A stretch of DNA of 64,000 bases from Cheiracanthium punctorium (Eukaryota; Arthropoda; Arachnida; Araneae; Cheiracanthiidae): assembly GCA_038373885.1 (NCBI GenBank), contig JAWZYV010013294.1:1-64000 (forward strand), given 5' to 3'. The first letter of the stretch is position 1, and every line of letters begins with the position of its first letter. The notes beneath the pieces are model-generated. The model had not been told where the DNA came from, searched no databases, and was given only the letters and a program-made list of their open reading frames with translations. Below, piece by piece: positions 1 through 9,986 of the stretch. Position numbers and translations under genes: made by a program.

Positions 1-1123
1 TGTCAGAGATGTCGGATTCAGAAGGATCCAAGTTTAATATTGCGTCATCAATGGGTCGTTGTGGAAGGATGCGTTTTAGTCTAGCTTTATTGTATTTTGA
101 CCTGTAAGCTGCACTTTTTTTAATTGATGGTTTATTCTGGGTGGTGGTGTTGCTTTGGGCCATTTTCTTGGGTGTGGTCTTTTTAGGAGAAATGAAAGAA
201 GTTTTTTGAGTAGAGTTTGACTTTTTTGCATTTTGATTAGAAGTAGATGGAGAGACAGGTATGGATTTCGGTGGATCGGTTTGGATAGCAATTGATTGAA
301 CAGTTTTTACTGCTGTAGCATAGGATTGACCAGGTTTAGGAGTGCGGGAGGCTATTATTTTTCTCGCTTCCGGGTAGGCAGTCCTTGTGTGGCACGCAAG
401 GACTGTATTTCTTTTTCATAGGTCCATTTTGGACAGGAACGGGAATAAGACGGATGATCTTGTTTGCAGTTAATACATTTGGGTGGCGCAGACCATGTAT
501 CACTGTCGTGGCCAGATGTACCACAACGGGCACATACTGGGGATCCACGACAGGAGGTTTTGGTGTGACCGAACTTTTGGCATTGAAAACAACGAGTTGG
601 ATTGGGTACGTATGGTCTAACAGGACATGAAAGGTAGCCAGCTTTAATGTGCGACGGAAGTTTGAGAGTTTGGAATGTTAAAATGATATGTTTTGTTTCT
701 AGAATTTGGTTATATGCGTTTTATGGTGATTCTGCGAACTGCACAGACATTTTGAGATTTTAGATTATCAAGAATTTCATCCTCAGAACAGTTTAACAGG
801 TCAGGTTCGGATATGACGCCTCTTGATGAGTTGAGTGTGTTATGGGGTGACACAGTAACAGATTTTTGACCAATAGTTTTTAATTTCATGATGTTGGTTG
901 CCTGTTTGTTATTAGTTACTTCTATTAAGATGTCTCCTGATGGTATTTTTTTAATTTTAGAAACTTCTCCAACATTAGCAATTATTGACTTGTGAATTAG
1001 AAATGGGGATGTTTGACTAAAGTTTCCTTCCTGACATTTGATAACAAAAAATTTTGCATTAATACCTCCCTGAGTAAGAGAGTTCGGAGCGTTGACGTTT
1101 GACAAAGAAAATGTCGTATCCAT
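1..1123 (-). pseudogene. Broken ORF1 (CCHC gag-like protein) of NLR1
   Basis: The product would be the nucleic-acid-binding ORF1 protein that coats the element RNA. I place the start at the ATG near 1123 (MDTTFSL), because all subfamilies have an ATG there while the upstream reading frame is not conserved. The N-terminal part is open to about 714. Two extra bases there, compared with NLR13, shift the frame and end it at 710. The three CCHC knuckles and basic C-terminal region continue in other frames (336-548 and 76-291), with further indels. It is clearly non-functional. Confidence 0.88.
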
Positions 1124-1672
1124 ATTGGGGATTGGGAGTTTCGGACCCGACCGCACCACCCACCACGGAGCCCAACAAGGGGATGCAGAAGCGTGCACCA
1201 GTGCTAGCCGGGTCTATACGCGCACAGTACATCCCTTAGGCAGCGTCCACCCTTAACGACGTGCCCAGTAGATGTCCGTTTGCTTAATTCCTAGCAGTTG
1301 ACCGAAATCAGTACCACCAGCCGGTTGATGCACAGGGGAACGCTGTGCACCTCCCGTTTACCCGAAGCCGAGGCCAAAGCAATGTATTGGAGAAAGTACC
1401 CCTCAATTACCAGGATCTCCATTTCCGGGGACACGGGTCTCCACGCACGGCAAACACGTGGGCAGTTTAATCGCCAATAGAAGCTGACGGCACAGAGCGA
1501 CCGCAGCTTCTAAAGGGGGGCCCTCACCTCCAAGGAGGAAACTACACTGAGGGAGAAAGCGAAGGAGAAAGCAAAGTAGAGAGGAGGGTAAACAAAAGAG
1601 GAGTGAAGGATCGCTGGGGCCCCGGGATTGCGACACCCGTGAAAACCTAAAGAAGGTCTTCCCCCTGAGGGG
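1124..1672 (-). promoter_or_regulatory. 5' UTR of NLR1, presumed internal promoter region
   Basis: This GC-rich leader is shared with every 5'-complete copy in the window. It starts with the palindrome CCCCTCAGGGG and includes a 14-nt hairpin position at 1184-1197. In this copy that hairpin carries a C-C mismatch, unlike the other copies. Promoter function is inferred: APE-type non-LTR elements normally carry internal promoters in this position. Antisense ORFs here are shadows. Confidence 0.6.
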
Positions 1673-1881
1673 TCCCGCCGGGGAAAGTCTGGCGCCATCA
1701 CTTGTCAATTGGATGTAGGAGGGTGCTTTTTACAAGAGCTTCTGCTGTCTCCTGCAGGCCCCCGCATGTTCCTATCCACACAAAGGGCTCCAATCGCATT
1801 CCTAGATGTCTCGCTACATGCTCTCATAGCTGCATGGGCTAATATGTTAACGGTTGGGTTGTTACGACGTTTCGTACCTTT
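1673..1881. other. Non-retroelement flank, nothing recognised
   Basis: This is sequence of moderate GC content next to the 5' end of NLR1. It has a short open frame on the plus strand, but I recognise no domain. It may be part of the degraded MULE element that follows. Confidence 0.4.
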
Positions 1882-2076
1882 TCATTTGATCACCCCTTGT
1901 ATATGACATAGAAGCAGTCTGACAGAAGGCCGCGTTCTTCCAAGTACATTTCTTAATGCCTTATCATCATCTGTCATTATGACAGCACCTTGAATGTCTG
2001 AAGTAATTTGATTCCAAATTTCTGCAACAGCAGAAAATATGGAGAAATACACCAGCTCTATTTGAGACTGGTGCAA
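1882..2076 (-). pseudogene. MULE-type transposase fragment
   Basis: A 64-aa minus-strand frame contains AEIWNQI, then GAVIMTDDDKALRNVL, then RLLLCHIQGV. This resembles the acidic motif and following 'LLC-H' segment of MULE (Mutator-like) transposase domains. There the pattern is 'ivTDDd.AL..al', then a leucine-rich strand ending in C-x-x-H or F-H. Only this part of the core survives. I see no zinc finger, no SWIM domain and no terminal inverted repeats. It is a short remnant, and the family call rests on pattern memory. Confidence 0.55.
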
Positions 2077-2255
2077 ACAGAAATTGCACCTGCTTTTGTT
2101 TCAGCAGATAAAATAATTACGTATGAAGAAATCTCGTACATCAAAGAGCTGGAATCAACAAACAAATACGATGGTTCTTTTATTTCTTTCAGCAATCTCA
2201 GCATGAGAGGACTTACAAAAATTATTTTAAATGGCTCTCTTCTAATAGTTATGTG

Positions 2256-2340
2256 GGTAGAGCGTGCGGCATGAGCTGGGTTTGAACCCAGGGACTTATG
2301 GGTGGTAGAATGAGGTGCAATCCGGCTCGGCCAAAAAGTA
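2256..2340 (-). repeat. tRNA-like (SINE-type) sequence, copy 1
   Basis: On the minus strand, an A-box-like TGGCCGAGCCGG (complement of 2322-2333) is followed about 33 nt later by a B-box-like GGGTTCAAACCC (complement of 2278-2289). The order and spacing match an RNA polymerase III tRNA-type promoter. No clean acceptor stem or cloverleaf is evident. I read it as the head of a tRNA-derived SINE rather than a functional tRNA gene. Confidence 0.5.
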
Positions 2341-2518
2341 TCCCAATATACAGGCCTTCAATGGCCGGGTGTTGTGCGTGCGGAGGTGATCTCGGGACGC
2401 CACACTACTCCCCCCTCCCCCAGAGGCTGATGAACGATGTTCCAAGCGTTATAGAATGCTGCCACCATCTGTCGCTATTAGCGAGAAGGAGAATATGTGT
2501 TAGTAGTCTGGGTCATCA

Positions 2519-2605
2519 ATGTGGGTAGAGTGTGCAGCGAGAGCTAGGTTTGAAACAGGTACTTACGGGTAGTAGAATGAGGCACAATCTGGCTCGGCCT
2601 ATATA
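2519..2605 (-). repeat. tRNA-like (SINE-type) sequence, copy 2
   Basis: This is a second, diverged copy of the 2256-2340 unit in the same orientation. The A-box-like segment is at 2589-2600 and the degraded B-box-like segment at 2546-2557, read on the complement. The sequence between the boxes aligns with copy 1 (the 'cattctac' block and the 'agtac/gtccc' block). The 180 bp between copies could be a SINE body or intervening sequence. Confidence 0.45.
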
Positions 2606-2852
2606 AAAAATAAAAATGGATTATATAAAAAATAAAATTATATATTTTTTTTGATTACTGAATCATTTATTTATATAATAAATTTAGATGCTTAATCAGG
2701 TCAATTTTATTTTTTACTGGTTTAACTTTCAGCATAGGATTAAATGTTTTGAATTTTCACATCTCCCCAGAATTTTTTAAATCAACATGTTTAAATTGGT
2801 TTGGGAATCTTTTGGGTGTGTTTGGGCATTGATCCATAAATAAAATTACTTT

Positions 2853-3400
2853 TCATTTCTCTTTTTCCATTTTACTGTCAAATTTGTGCAAAAAAGCCAG
2901 AAAAATCCCTGAAGTCATCCATGCCGTTTTGTTACTAGCATAATCACACGGAAGTTTTTTTAAATTTTTGAAGCATCGGGGATTCTTTGATTTCCCAATG
3001 ACTAGTGGAGGCAGTTTATCCGAACCATCGGCATTGCAGCACAGCAAAACAGTTAACCTTTCTACACTTTTTTTCTCACCATGGAATGGCTCTCCTTTAA
3101 ACGCCAAAGTACTTGATAGAAAAGTCCAGTTTTGTCGCAATTGTAAATGTTTTTCGGTTCGTATTCTTTTACTAAATCAGACAAGTCTTTTGGCCATTGT
3201 TCAACAGATTCATTATTGACACTTCCACTTTCACCAGAAAGGACACGAGTTGACAATCCATGTGCAATCTTGAATTTTTCAACCCATCCATGTGATGCAG
3301 AAAAGTTTTCCATGTCATAACTGTTCAATAATTCCAAGGCGTACAGGAATGTTGGATGCACGAGTTTCTTTAACCCATATTGGACCACCCAAAAATTCAA
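2853..3400 (-). pseudogene. Tigger/pogo transposase fragment
   Basis: Two overlapping minus-strand frames make one broken transposase. 3400-3062 carries part of the CENP-B-type DNA-binding region (SHGWVEKFKIAHGL) and then IYNCDKTGLFYQVL, the strand holding the first catalytic Asp of the DDE domain. 3140-2853 continues with KLPPLVIGKSKNPRCF and NKTAWMTSGIF, which are typical of Tigger DDE_1 domains. A frameshift near 3100 separates them. The rest of the DDE domain and the N-terminal helix-turn-helix are missing. It differs from the Tigger at 7406-9860. Confidence 0.85.
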
Positions 3401-4395
3401 TCATAGGAAAAATATAAATTTTTAAAATCGTGATCAACGTGAGGTACTTACACACATAAAACATAAATTTTAAAAGTTTGTAATATTTTTTTTAATTGAC
3501 ACTGTTCTATAAATAGGACAACGGTCCAATGTACTACCAAAAGTTACAAAAGCTGACTTACCTTGTGAAAAGCATTTTTCTGAATGGAAATGCAAAAAAT
3601 ATTTCCTATATAATCCAATGTTGCACATTTTGTAAATTATAAAAAGTTTTTTTTTTTTCCCTTGCGATATTTTAAATGAAAATGGCTTTGTTAACCAACT
3701 AGGTATTTCATAAATTCATACTCACAGTTAGAAGGCAAAGTTCTTCGCTATGCTCTTTGTGTAATGTTGTTTCTGGCAATTGTTTCACCTAGGTAACTTA
3801 TGGTAAGAATTCTTCACCTTGCAGCTTGCTTTAAACTGAGAAATGTTAATCACGTGCATAGTTAGAGGAAAATAATTTAAAAAAATTCTAGGCAGCAATG
3901 AGAATTGCTCCAAAGAAATTCAGAAAGAGTCTAGTACCACAATTTTCCTTGAATAGAAATAGTTATTTTCTATATTACTTTTGAATACGGCTTCTTTCAC
4001 ATGACACTGTAATTTACTGTCTATTTTCGTAATTTTGAAAGTTGTTAGTAATGAAAGCACATGGTTATCGTTCTAGTGAACAGATGCTATTTTTCTGGCT
4101 TTGTCAAGCTGTAAATCAGATATTCCTCTCCAAGTTTTAGCTAATCATTTCAAAGACATTTTACCATTTGATTTGGTTTGCAGTTTCAATGGCACTAAAT
4201 TCTTCATAGCTGCAAACGAACCATGTGTGGACAGAAGGGGGGGGGGGGGGGAGCTGATACAAAAAATTTGAAGAACTTTTCACCTTTTAATTATTCCGTG
4301 TCACCGAGCATGAAAAGATGAAAACGTACATTGTTCCCTGAATTCAAGGAATATGATCTAGAAGTATGAGTGATTTTTAAAAAAAAGGTGTGTAT
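3401..4395. other. AT-rich non-coding DNA
   Basis: There is no supported gene here. The stretch is AT-rich with many short frames. It has one homopolymer run of about 14 G near 4237-4251. It may be the interior of a MITE-like unit bounded by the inverted repeats at 3501 and 4396. Confidence 0.5.
3501..3527. repeat. Palindrome-containing terminal-like repeat, copy 1
   Basis: The segment contains CTATAAATAGGACAACGGTC. The same motif recurs in direct orientation at 4728-4755 and inverted at 4396-4424. Each carries an internal CCTATAAATAGG-like palindrome. Such arrangements are common at the ends of small non-autonomous DNA transposons. The pair 3501/4396 would bound a unit of about 925 bp. Confidence 0.45.
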
Positions 4396-4424
4396 AGGAC
4401 CATTGTCCTATTTACCGGACAGTT
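4396..4424. repeat. Palindrome-containing repeat, inverted copy
   Basis: GACCATTGTCCTATTTACCG, followed by GACAGTT, is the inverse of the motif at 3501-3527 and 4728-4755. It pairs with either as a terminal inverted repeat. Confidence 0.45.
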
Positions 4425-4727
4425 AGAAAACACGTGTCACATGTCTGTAATATTTATTTTTTTCATGATTATTCTTAATGTTTTGAACAACACTGATCCA
4501 CTAAAAAATTACTTATGTTTGTTCAAGGAAAAAAAAAATTTTTTTTAAATTATGTAATGACTCATAGCTATGAAATTTTTACGGTTAAATTTAAAGGAAT
4601 TTTTTTTCATTAATTTTTTCCCAAATTTCATTTTTTCTTATTGGTATATTAAATTTTGCCTATTTCCAGTTATTTACATGAAGTTTTATGTCAATTATAT
4701 TATATTATTTTATCTGTGTTTAATTTA

Positions 4728-4755
4728 ACTGTCCTATAAATAGGACGGTGGTCTA
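4728..4755. repeat. Palindrome-containing repeat, copy 3
   Basis: ACTGTCCTATAAATAGGACG is in the same orientation as the copy at 3501 and inverted relative to 4396. With 4396 it brackets an alternative unit of about 360 bp. I see no associated transposase. Confidence 0.45.
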
Positions 4756-5334
4756 ATATGGGTTAAACCAGAGAAATAATACTTTCTGGAATTCTTCGTT
4801 CTTTCTGCTTTGAATTCGACTCCTTTTCTTGGCCTTTATTCCACATTCTAGATAAGCTGCATTTATAGCTACTCTCTTTTTCAAAATTCCTCTTAAAGTA
4901 CATTCTGGAATATGGAAAGGAACAGCTAAGCTGTTTTTGATTTAAAGCATTTTTCTTCAAATTTTTTTATATCCATTTTACAAGAAAGTGACAAGTTAGT
5001 ACGTTTTGCTGGTTTTTTTGCACTGTACAGTACGTAAACAAATGACCAAAAACCTAAAGCATGTTTCCGCTCAGTGCTTAAAATCCACACCGATTGGCTG
5101 CGATTTTGAGTGACGTCAACCTTTTTGTATGTAACCGGTTCTGCCCTCTCGATGTCAAACAGAGGATTAACCCCTCCCTCTATTGCACACCTGTGCAAAA
5201 AAGAACGTGTTTATGGAAGAATCCGAACAATGGATAAAGGGCGTGTAAATGTTTTTCAAGAGAGCAAACAGGAAGGGTAAATTTTTGCAATAAGCAAAGA
5301 GTAGATAGGCGATTTTACTAAAACTTGAAATTTT
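4756..5334. other. Unassigned DNA with two short minus-strand frames
   Basis: Frames at 4763-4960 (65 aa) and 4926-5198 (90 aa, minus strand) overlap and show no domain I recognise. They lie between Tigger-related fragments and may derive from one. I do not call a gene. Confidence 0.35.
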
Positions 5335-5492
5335 TTTTATCGCGCATAAGTAAAAGGTGCATTTTAGGTTTCGCGTATAAATGAATAATAGTTAGCATTG
5401 TTTTCCTATATCGCTGGCCAGGCCCGCGGGAAAAACGTGCATAAATGAATACTGCGTATAACAGAGGTCGCATATAAGTGAGAGGTCACAGT
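5335..5492. repeat. Tigger-like terminal sequence
   Basis: Read on the complement from 5492, this starts CTGTGACCTCTCACTTATA and continues with 'tgcgacc' and 'gttatacgc' blocks. This resembles Tigger/pogo termini of the form CAG...CTC.CTTATA..CGAC. A TA dinucleotide follows at 5493. It is probably one end of the Tigger element whose transposase remnant is at 2853-3400. The opposite terminus is not visible. Confidence 0.45.
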
Positions 5493-5815
5493 ATTTATGA
5501 AAAATATAGTGTTGTATAGATAAGTTTATTTCATCTACATTTGATTTTATAATCAGGGCTCTTGTGCTAAACGAGTGTAGGGAGATCCTCCGCCCTAGTC
5601 ATCATGTTTTAAAAGATGTTATTAAGTTTTTAAAAATAAATAAATTGGAAATAGGGGTCATTCTTTAATATTACAACATTACAGATTAGGCTAAAGGAAT
5701 GTTAAGGAAAAAATGTATTATCAAGGTGGATGGAAAAAGATTGAATTTAGGACGACATCACAGCTTAATACTTTCAAAAGTTTTATTTCTGAAAAAGTTG
5801 GATTAAAAAAATAAC
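5493..5815. repeat. Direct repeat, left copy
   Basis: About 320 bp starting with TATTTATGAAAAATATAGTG matches 6699-6985 in the same orientation, with small indels. The left copy has a 30-bp insertion around 5572-5600. The pair flanks the hAT transposase fragment. Each copy contains the plus-strand peptide block WKKIE..T..QLNTFK and then SEKVGLK, whose origin I do not recognise. Confidence 0.7.
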
Positions 5816-5828
5816 TTAATTCGCCGTT

Positions 5829-6660
5829 CTACAAAATATGACCTTGAACAATTTTTTGAATTGCTTCCAATTTTGATGATCTGACAGCTGAAGCATTAAA
5901 AAAAAAAAGAAAGAAAACTGATTTTATCGTTTTGTTATAGGTTTTAATACTTTGAATAGTTTTGGCTGGGCTTTGTAAAACCAAAGCTAGTCTGTGAGCA
6001 GCACATTGTACTGAAATGATTGAAGGGTTAAATACTTTTAACCGTGCAGCCACACCAGAATGTTTTCCCAACATTACATTGGCTCCATCACACCCTAAAC
6101 CAATAATCTTAGAAATATCAATGTGCTTTTCTTTTAACATTTCAGTGATTGAATTTGTCAATGCCTCTGCAGTAGCACCTGAAACTGCAACATACTCTGA
6201 AAACTTTGTTATGATAGTTCCATTCTTGACAAATCTAACTGACACCAAGATACTTTTCATTGCTTTGGTCGCATGTTTCATCACAAATAGGAGCACATAC
6301 CTTCGCCTGTTCTAAATCACATAATAATTTATTTTCAATTGCCTGAGCGACAGAAGATTGGAGTTCAGTAACAGAATTGTTATGCTCATATCTGACATTT
6401 TTGTTACTGCAGGTAGTGCTCTCACATCCTTGGCTTTTAATAAATTTTTGCAAGTTCCCAAACAAAGAAGTAGGAAGTTCAACAGAAGCAATAAATAATG
6501 CTGATTTTAAGCATGTAATTAAAAAAGCATTATTTTGATCTTTAAATTTTGACACTGCAACTTGCATATCCTTTTCACATCTTGCAGCTTTGATTGACTG
6601 CAAATGTCACGGCAAGCACTGTGACGTTGCAATGATGAAGTTTTATGAGATGTGCAACGC
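5829..6660 (-). pseudogene. hAT-type transposase fragment (ZNF862/KIAA1586-like)
   Basis: Two minus-strand frames, 6603-6235 and 6296-5829, form one broken protein joined by a one-base frameshift near 6250. The upstream sequence encodes a residual 'HKTSSLQRHSACRDIC' zinc-finger-like stretch. The first frame covers the hAT N-terminal domain. The second has VAVSGATAEALTNSI and then GLGCDGANVMLGKHSGVAARL and CAAHRLAL. These are the 'D-G-A..M.G...G....L' and 'C..H.L.L' signatures of hAT proteins related to ZNF862 and KIAA1586. The C-terminal dimerisation region is absent. Confidence 0.8.
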
Positions 6661-6698
6661 CCTAAAATAAGAAATAATTTAATTCTTATATATGTATT

Positions 6699-6985
6699 TA
6701 TGAAAAATATAGTATTCTATAGATAGTTTTATTACATCTACATTTGATTTTATAATCAGGGCTCTTGTCATATTATGTTTAAAAGATGTTAAGTTTTAAA
6801 AAATAAATATATTGGAAATAGGATCACTCTTTAATATCATAGCATTACAGATTAGGCTAAAGGAATGTTAAAGGAAAAAAAATTATTATGAAGGTGAATG
6901 GAAAAAGATTGAAAATAGGACAATCACACAGCTTAATACTTTCAAAATTTTTCCTTCTGAAAAAGTTGGATTAAAAAATATAACA
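6699..6985. repeat. Direct repeat, right copy
   Basis: This is the second copy of the repeat at 5493-5815, adjoining the N-terminal side of the hAT fragment. It starts TATTTATGAAAAATATAGTA. On the plus strand the open frame continues past the repeat with ITKFDILQHIKKSTELQNDT and then an A-rich run. The product is unknown. I see no LTR signals or TG...CA ends. Confidence 0.7.
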
Positions 6986-7165
6986 AAATTCGACATTCTA
7001 CAACATATAAAGAAATCTACTGAACTGCAAAATGACACGTTTTCGCAAATCGAAAACTTAAAAAAAAAAAAAATCTCAATTGTCTGGCGTATGCCTAAAC
7101 GGCCCAAGAAATTGACGCTGCAATAACTGTTGTCGGCAATTTCGAGAAAAATGGCACAAATTAGG

Positions 7166-7180
7166 GAAACCATGTAAATG
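7166..7180. repeat. Target-site duplication of NLR2, left
   Basis: GAAACCATGTAAATG lies directly before the (TTGG) tail of NLR2 and is repeated exactly at 9972-9986 on the 5'-truncated side. This is a 15-bp duplication as expected for target-primed reverse transcription. Confidence 0.9.
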
Positions 7181-7405
7181 GTTGGTTGGTTAGTTGATGT
7201 TTAATGGCACAAGGTCCAGAAAGGACATACTGCGCCAAACTATGTGTAAATATAGTAAAATAATGTTTTCAAGTAAAAAGGTGTCGCATAAAACATGCAA
7301 AGCTAAAATCCATGAGGTCTAAAACGATAAAAGCAAACTGTAGAAAGGTAAAAAGTAGATAAAAATAAGTCAAGGACCCAGATACCAGTCAGAGAAAAGT
7401 GTATA

Positions 7406-9860
7406 CAGTCGACTCGCGTTATAACGACCCTATCTGGGTCGTTATATCAAATGGTCGCTATATCAGATGGATGGATAATACTTATAATAATCTTTCCAAA
7501 TCTGTTTTTCTTTTAATATAACTTGATAATGATGTCAAATGATTTAATATGCATAAAATACAAATTGTATAAGAAAATATTAGTTAAAATAAGTTTGTTT
7601 TAACTTTAAATTAATTAAAAATAACAAATGAGACACAGAATACTTTTTTAATTTGAAAAAAAATGATTTTAGATGATGACTTGAATCAATAATTATAGTG
7701 TGTACATAAGAAATTGTGCATATAAAAATATAAATTGGACAAGAAAATAAATGAAAATAAAATTTTAATTTATATCAATGAAAAAGTTATAACATAAGAA
7801 CAATGAATACGTACATATTTAACATTTTTTGAAGAAATCAGTAATTGAGCTCTGGTGTAATTTTGGACATTGAAAAAGTGCATTCTTTAAACGATTGATA
7901 TTTTCTGACACTTCATACCCATTATTTTGGTTTTCAAAAAACTCACGAAGTGTTCTGAGTGCTTCCGCAGCCTGTTTTATTGTAGGTGTTTTGGGGGGAA
8001 TGTAATTGCTGTCCTCATCGGAAGAGCATTGAGCATCTTCATTATCTGCATTCACTAACCCGTTTATTATATCCTCCTCTATTACTTCTTCAGTACATTG
8101 TTCACTGTCATCTATCTTGGTATACTCACAAAAATTAATCACATGCGGTAATGATAACTGTTTTGACAGTTCTTGTAGCATACCGTCACACTCACCGTCT
8201 ACATCTTCACTGCGAGGAAAGTCAATTAGATTTTCTTCAGGATCACTGAATTTTTGAAAACCAGCTCGCTGAAACAGTGCTTGATGGTTTCTTTGGAAAC
8301 CTCTTGCCACACAGCTTCTGCGGTTCGGACTGCGATAAGTAGGTTGACATCGAATGATGTGTTATTTTCATAGTTGAATAAAATTTGTCGAATAAGTTTT
8401 TTTCTGTATTGTTTTTTAAAACTATGGATTACACCTTGATCCATTGGCTGAAGTTCTGAAGTTACATTGGGTGGCAGATATTGAATATTTATAGCTTTTA
8501 AATTTTTGATTTCTTTCATGTGTGCAGTGCAATTATCAACGATTAATAAAATTTTTCGGTTCTGCAGATTCATTTTCTTATCTAGTGCTCGAATCCATTC
8601 TTCAAATAGCGTGCCAGTCATCCAAGCTTTCTTATTAGATCTATAATTGACGGGTAATGATTTCACTCCCTTGAAACATCGAGGACGATGAGAATTCCCA
8701 ATAACGAATAATGGTAATTTTTCGTTACCCGACATGTTTGCTCCAAGAAGTACTGTAACCCTTTGTTTTGCACGTTTAACTCCTTTGCACGCTTCATCTT
8801 TAAAAACCAGCGATCAGTCAGGCAAAAGTTTGTAGAAAAGCGCAGTTTCATCTGCATTAAAAACATCATCCTCATTGTAATTCTCCAGCAGTTTTTTCAT
8901 TGTTTATTCCTTAAATAATTTTACTGTGTATTTATTCACAGATGAACTCTCACCACATATTTTTTTTAACTTAATTTCATGCCGGAGTTTAAAGTTTTGA
9001 AGCAAACCATCAGATGCTTTGAATGTCTCATTAGGATGAAGCTTTTCGAAGAATAGCATAGCTTTCTCTTTTAAGTCATTTCCATCAAGAGGAATATTTT
9101 TTGCACGCATGCTCTTCAGCCAGTCTAAAAGTCCTTTCTCCAGAAGAGGAAATTTCCTTTCTATGATTCTCATTCTATCCGGTGTAGCACTTTCAATGGA
9201 ATCCCTATTCTTCAATATTGTGAATAGTGTACTTTTAGGTATTCCAATTTTTTTTGCAATTGTAGTTTTCGGAAAACACTTTTTATCGATAGATTCTAAA
9301 ATCTTTATTTTTGTGTCGATGGACAAAGCACAACGTTTTGCGACTAAGGGTGGCATACTTAACAAGCATGCAAAGAAAAAAGAATCGAGAGCACAAATAC
9401 GCTTCAAACGATGGAAACCACAAAGACAGGATTGACTCTTTTCATTCACATGTCTTTGGGTCAGTGAGAAGAGAGTATTCCATTTGTAAAAGCGGGGGTG
9501 TCTATATTTTTGCATTCTGTATTGTCCTAGGTTGCAGCCTATGTTGGACCCCCAACTGCTGGGCAGAGCTCTCTCAAGAATTTTTTTTTATCTCTACTGA
9601 TAAGAACGATAGCCTAGGAAGTAAAGAACTACTTTTACATCAAGGTCAACATTTTTTTCCCTCTTCGCCAAACTCTAAGCCCAGAAATCACTGCACGTCC
9701 TGTCCAGTTCAGATCGAAATGTGGGTCGCTATATTAAGAGTCTTAGTCCTTTCATAGTCATTATATTGGATGCGAAATAGCATTATTGTAAGAGGAAGTC
9801 AATTGGGATTTTTCAAAAGGTCGTTATATCGTGTTGGGTCGTTATAACGCGAGTCGACTG
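7406..9860 (-). mobile_element. Complete Tigger (pogo/Tc1-mariner) transposon
   Basis: The element is 2455 bp, bounded by TA duplications (7404-7405 and 9861-9862). It has perfect 25-bp terminal inverted repeats starting CAGTCGACTCGCGTTATAAC. Removing it and one TA restores the retroelement 3' UTR as seen in NLR8 (agtgtatacttcac). It encodes one transposase on the minus strand with stops and a frameshift, so it is structurally complete but not autonomous. Confidence 0.96.
7819..9356 (-). pseudogene. Tigger transposase, disabled
   Basis: I start it at the ATG at 9356 (MPPLVAKRCALS). The N-terminus has a helix-turn-helix (TTIAKKIGIPKSTLFTIL), followed by a CENP-B-type second DNA-binding region. 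The DDE_1 domain shows FNADETALFYKLLP (first Asp, near 8850), VDNCTAH (second Asp, near 8535) and LPPNVTSELQPMDQG (third catalytic region, near 8450). The acidic tail ends ITDFFKKC. Damage: in-frame stops at about 8904 and 8815, and a frameshift near 8250. Tigger transposases normally cut and paste at TA sites, and this one cannot. Confidence 0.93.
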
Positions 9861-9865
9861 TACTT

Positions 9866-9971
9866 CACACTGAGTAAAACAGATTGATACGTTGTAGAAA
9901 TGAAAACAAATTATAGTGCGGGATTTCACCCAATATATCGTCAAGTTTGGGATGAGAACAGTTAAAAAGTA
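9866..9971 (-). pseudogene. ORF2 C-terminus of NLR2
   Basis: The last ~35 codons of ORF2 remain, with NCSHPKLDDILGE and QRINLFYSV before the stop. This is the only coding part left after 5' truncation. It places the truncation within the C-terminal tail, downstream of the zinc-finger motif. Confidence 0.85.
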
Positions 9972-9986
9972 GAAACCATGTAAATG
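9972..9986. repeat. Target-site duplication of NLR2, right
   Basis: GAAACCATGTAAATG repeats the 15 bp at 7166-7180 exactly and marks the 5'-truncated end of NLR2. Confidence 0.9.

Larger units (their letters stand above)
1..1672 (-). mobile_element. NLR1: 5' part of a non-LTR retrotransposon
   Basis: This is the 5' part of a family member read on the minus strand, running off the left edge. Its 5' end is at 1672 with the family terminus CCCCTCAGGGGGAA. A GC-rich 5' UTR follows (1672 to about 1124) and then ORF1. It closely resembles NLR13 and NLR12, so they belong to one subfamily. The flank beyond 1672 is not retroelement sequence. Its 3' part lies outside the window, so no target-site duplication can be tested. 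Confidence 0.93.
7181..9971 (-). mobile_element. NLR2: 5'-truncated retrotransposon split by a Tigger element
   Basis: The 3' end carries the (TTGG)n tail, the complement of (CCAA)n, at 7181, then the 3' UTR. ORF2 C-terminal codons (9866-9971) end at a 5' truncation. The copy without its insert is only about 336 bp. A 15-bp target-site duplication bounds it exactly. The 3' UTR hairpin seen in other copies has lost an arm here (near 7375-7395). A Tigger transposon interrupts the 3' UTR at a TA. Confidence 0.92.

Noticed and set aside
2256..2340. Functional tRNA gene
   Set aside because: A and B box-like motifs exist, but no acceptor stem or anticodon arm can be drawn. The second copy has a degraded B box.
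4237..4251. Run of G residues as a regulatory quadruplex
   Set aside because: It is a single homopolymer without loop-separated G tracts and lies in non-coding AT-rich DNA.
5493..6985. LTR retrotransposon with direct terminal repeats
   Set aside because: There are no TG...CA ends, primer-binding site, polypurine tract, gag or pol. The interior is a hAT fragment on the opposite strand.
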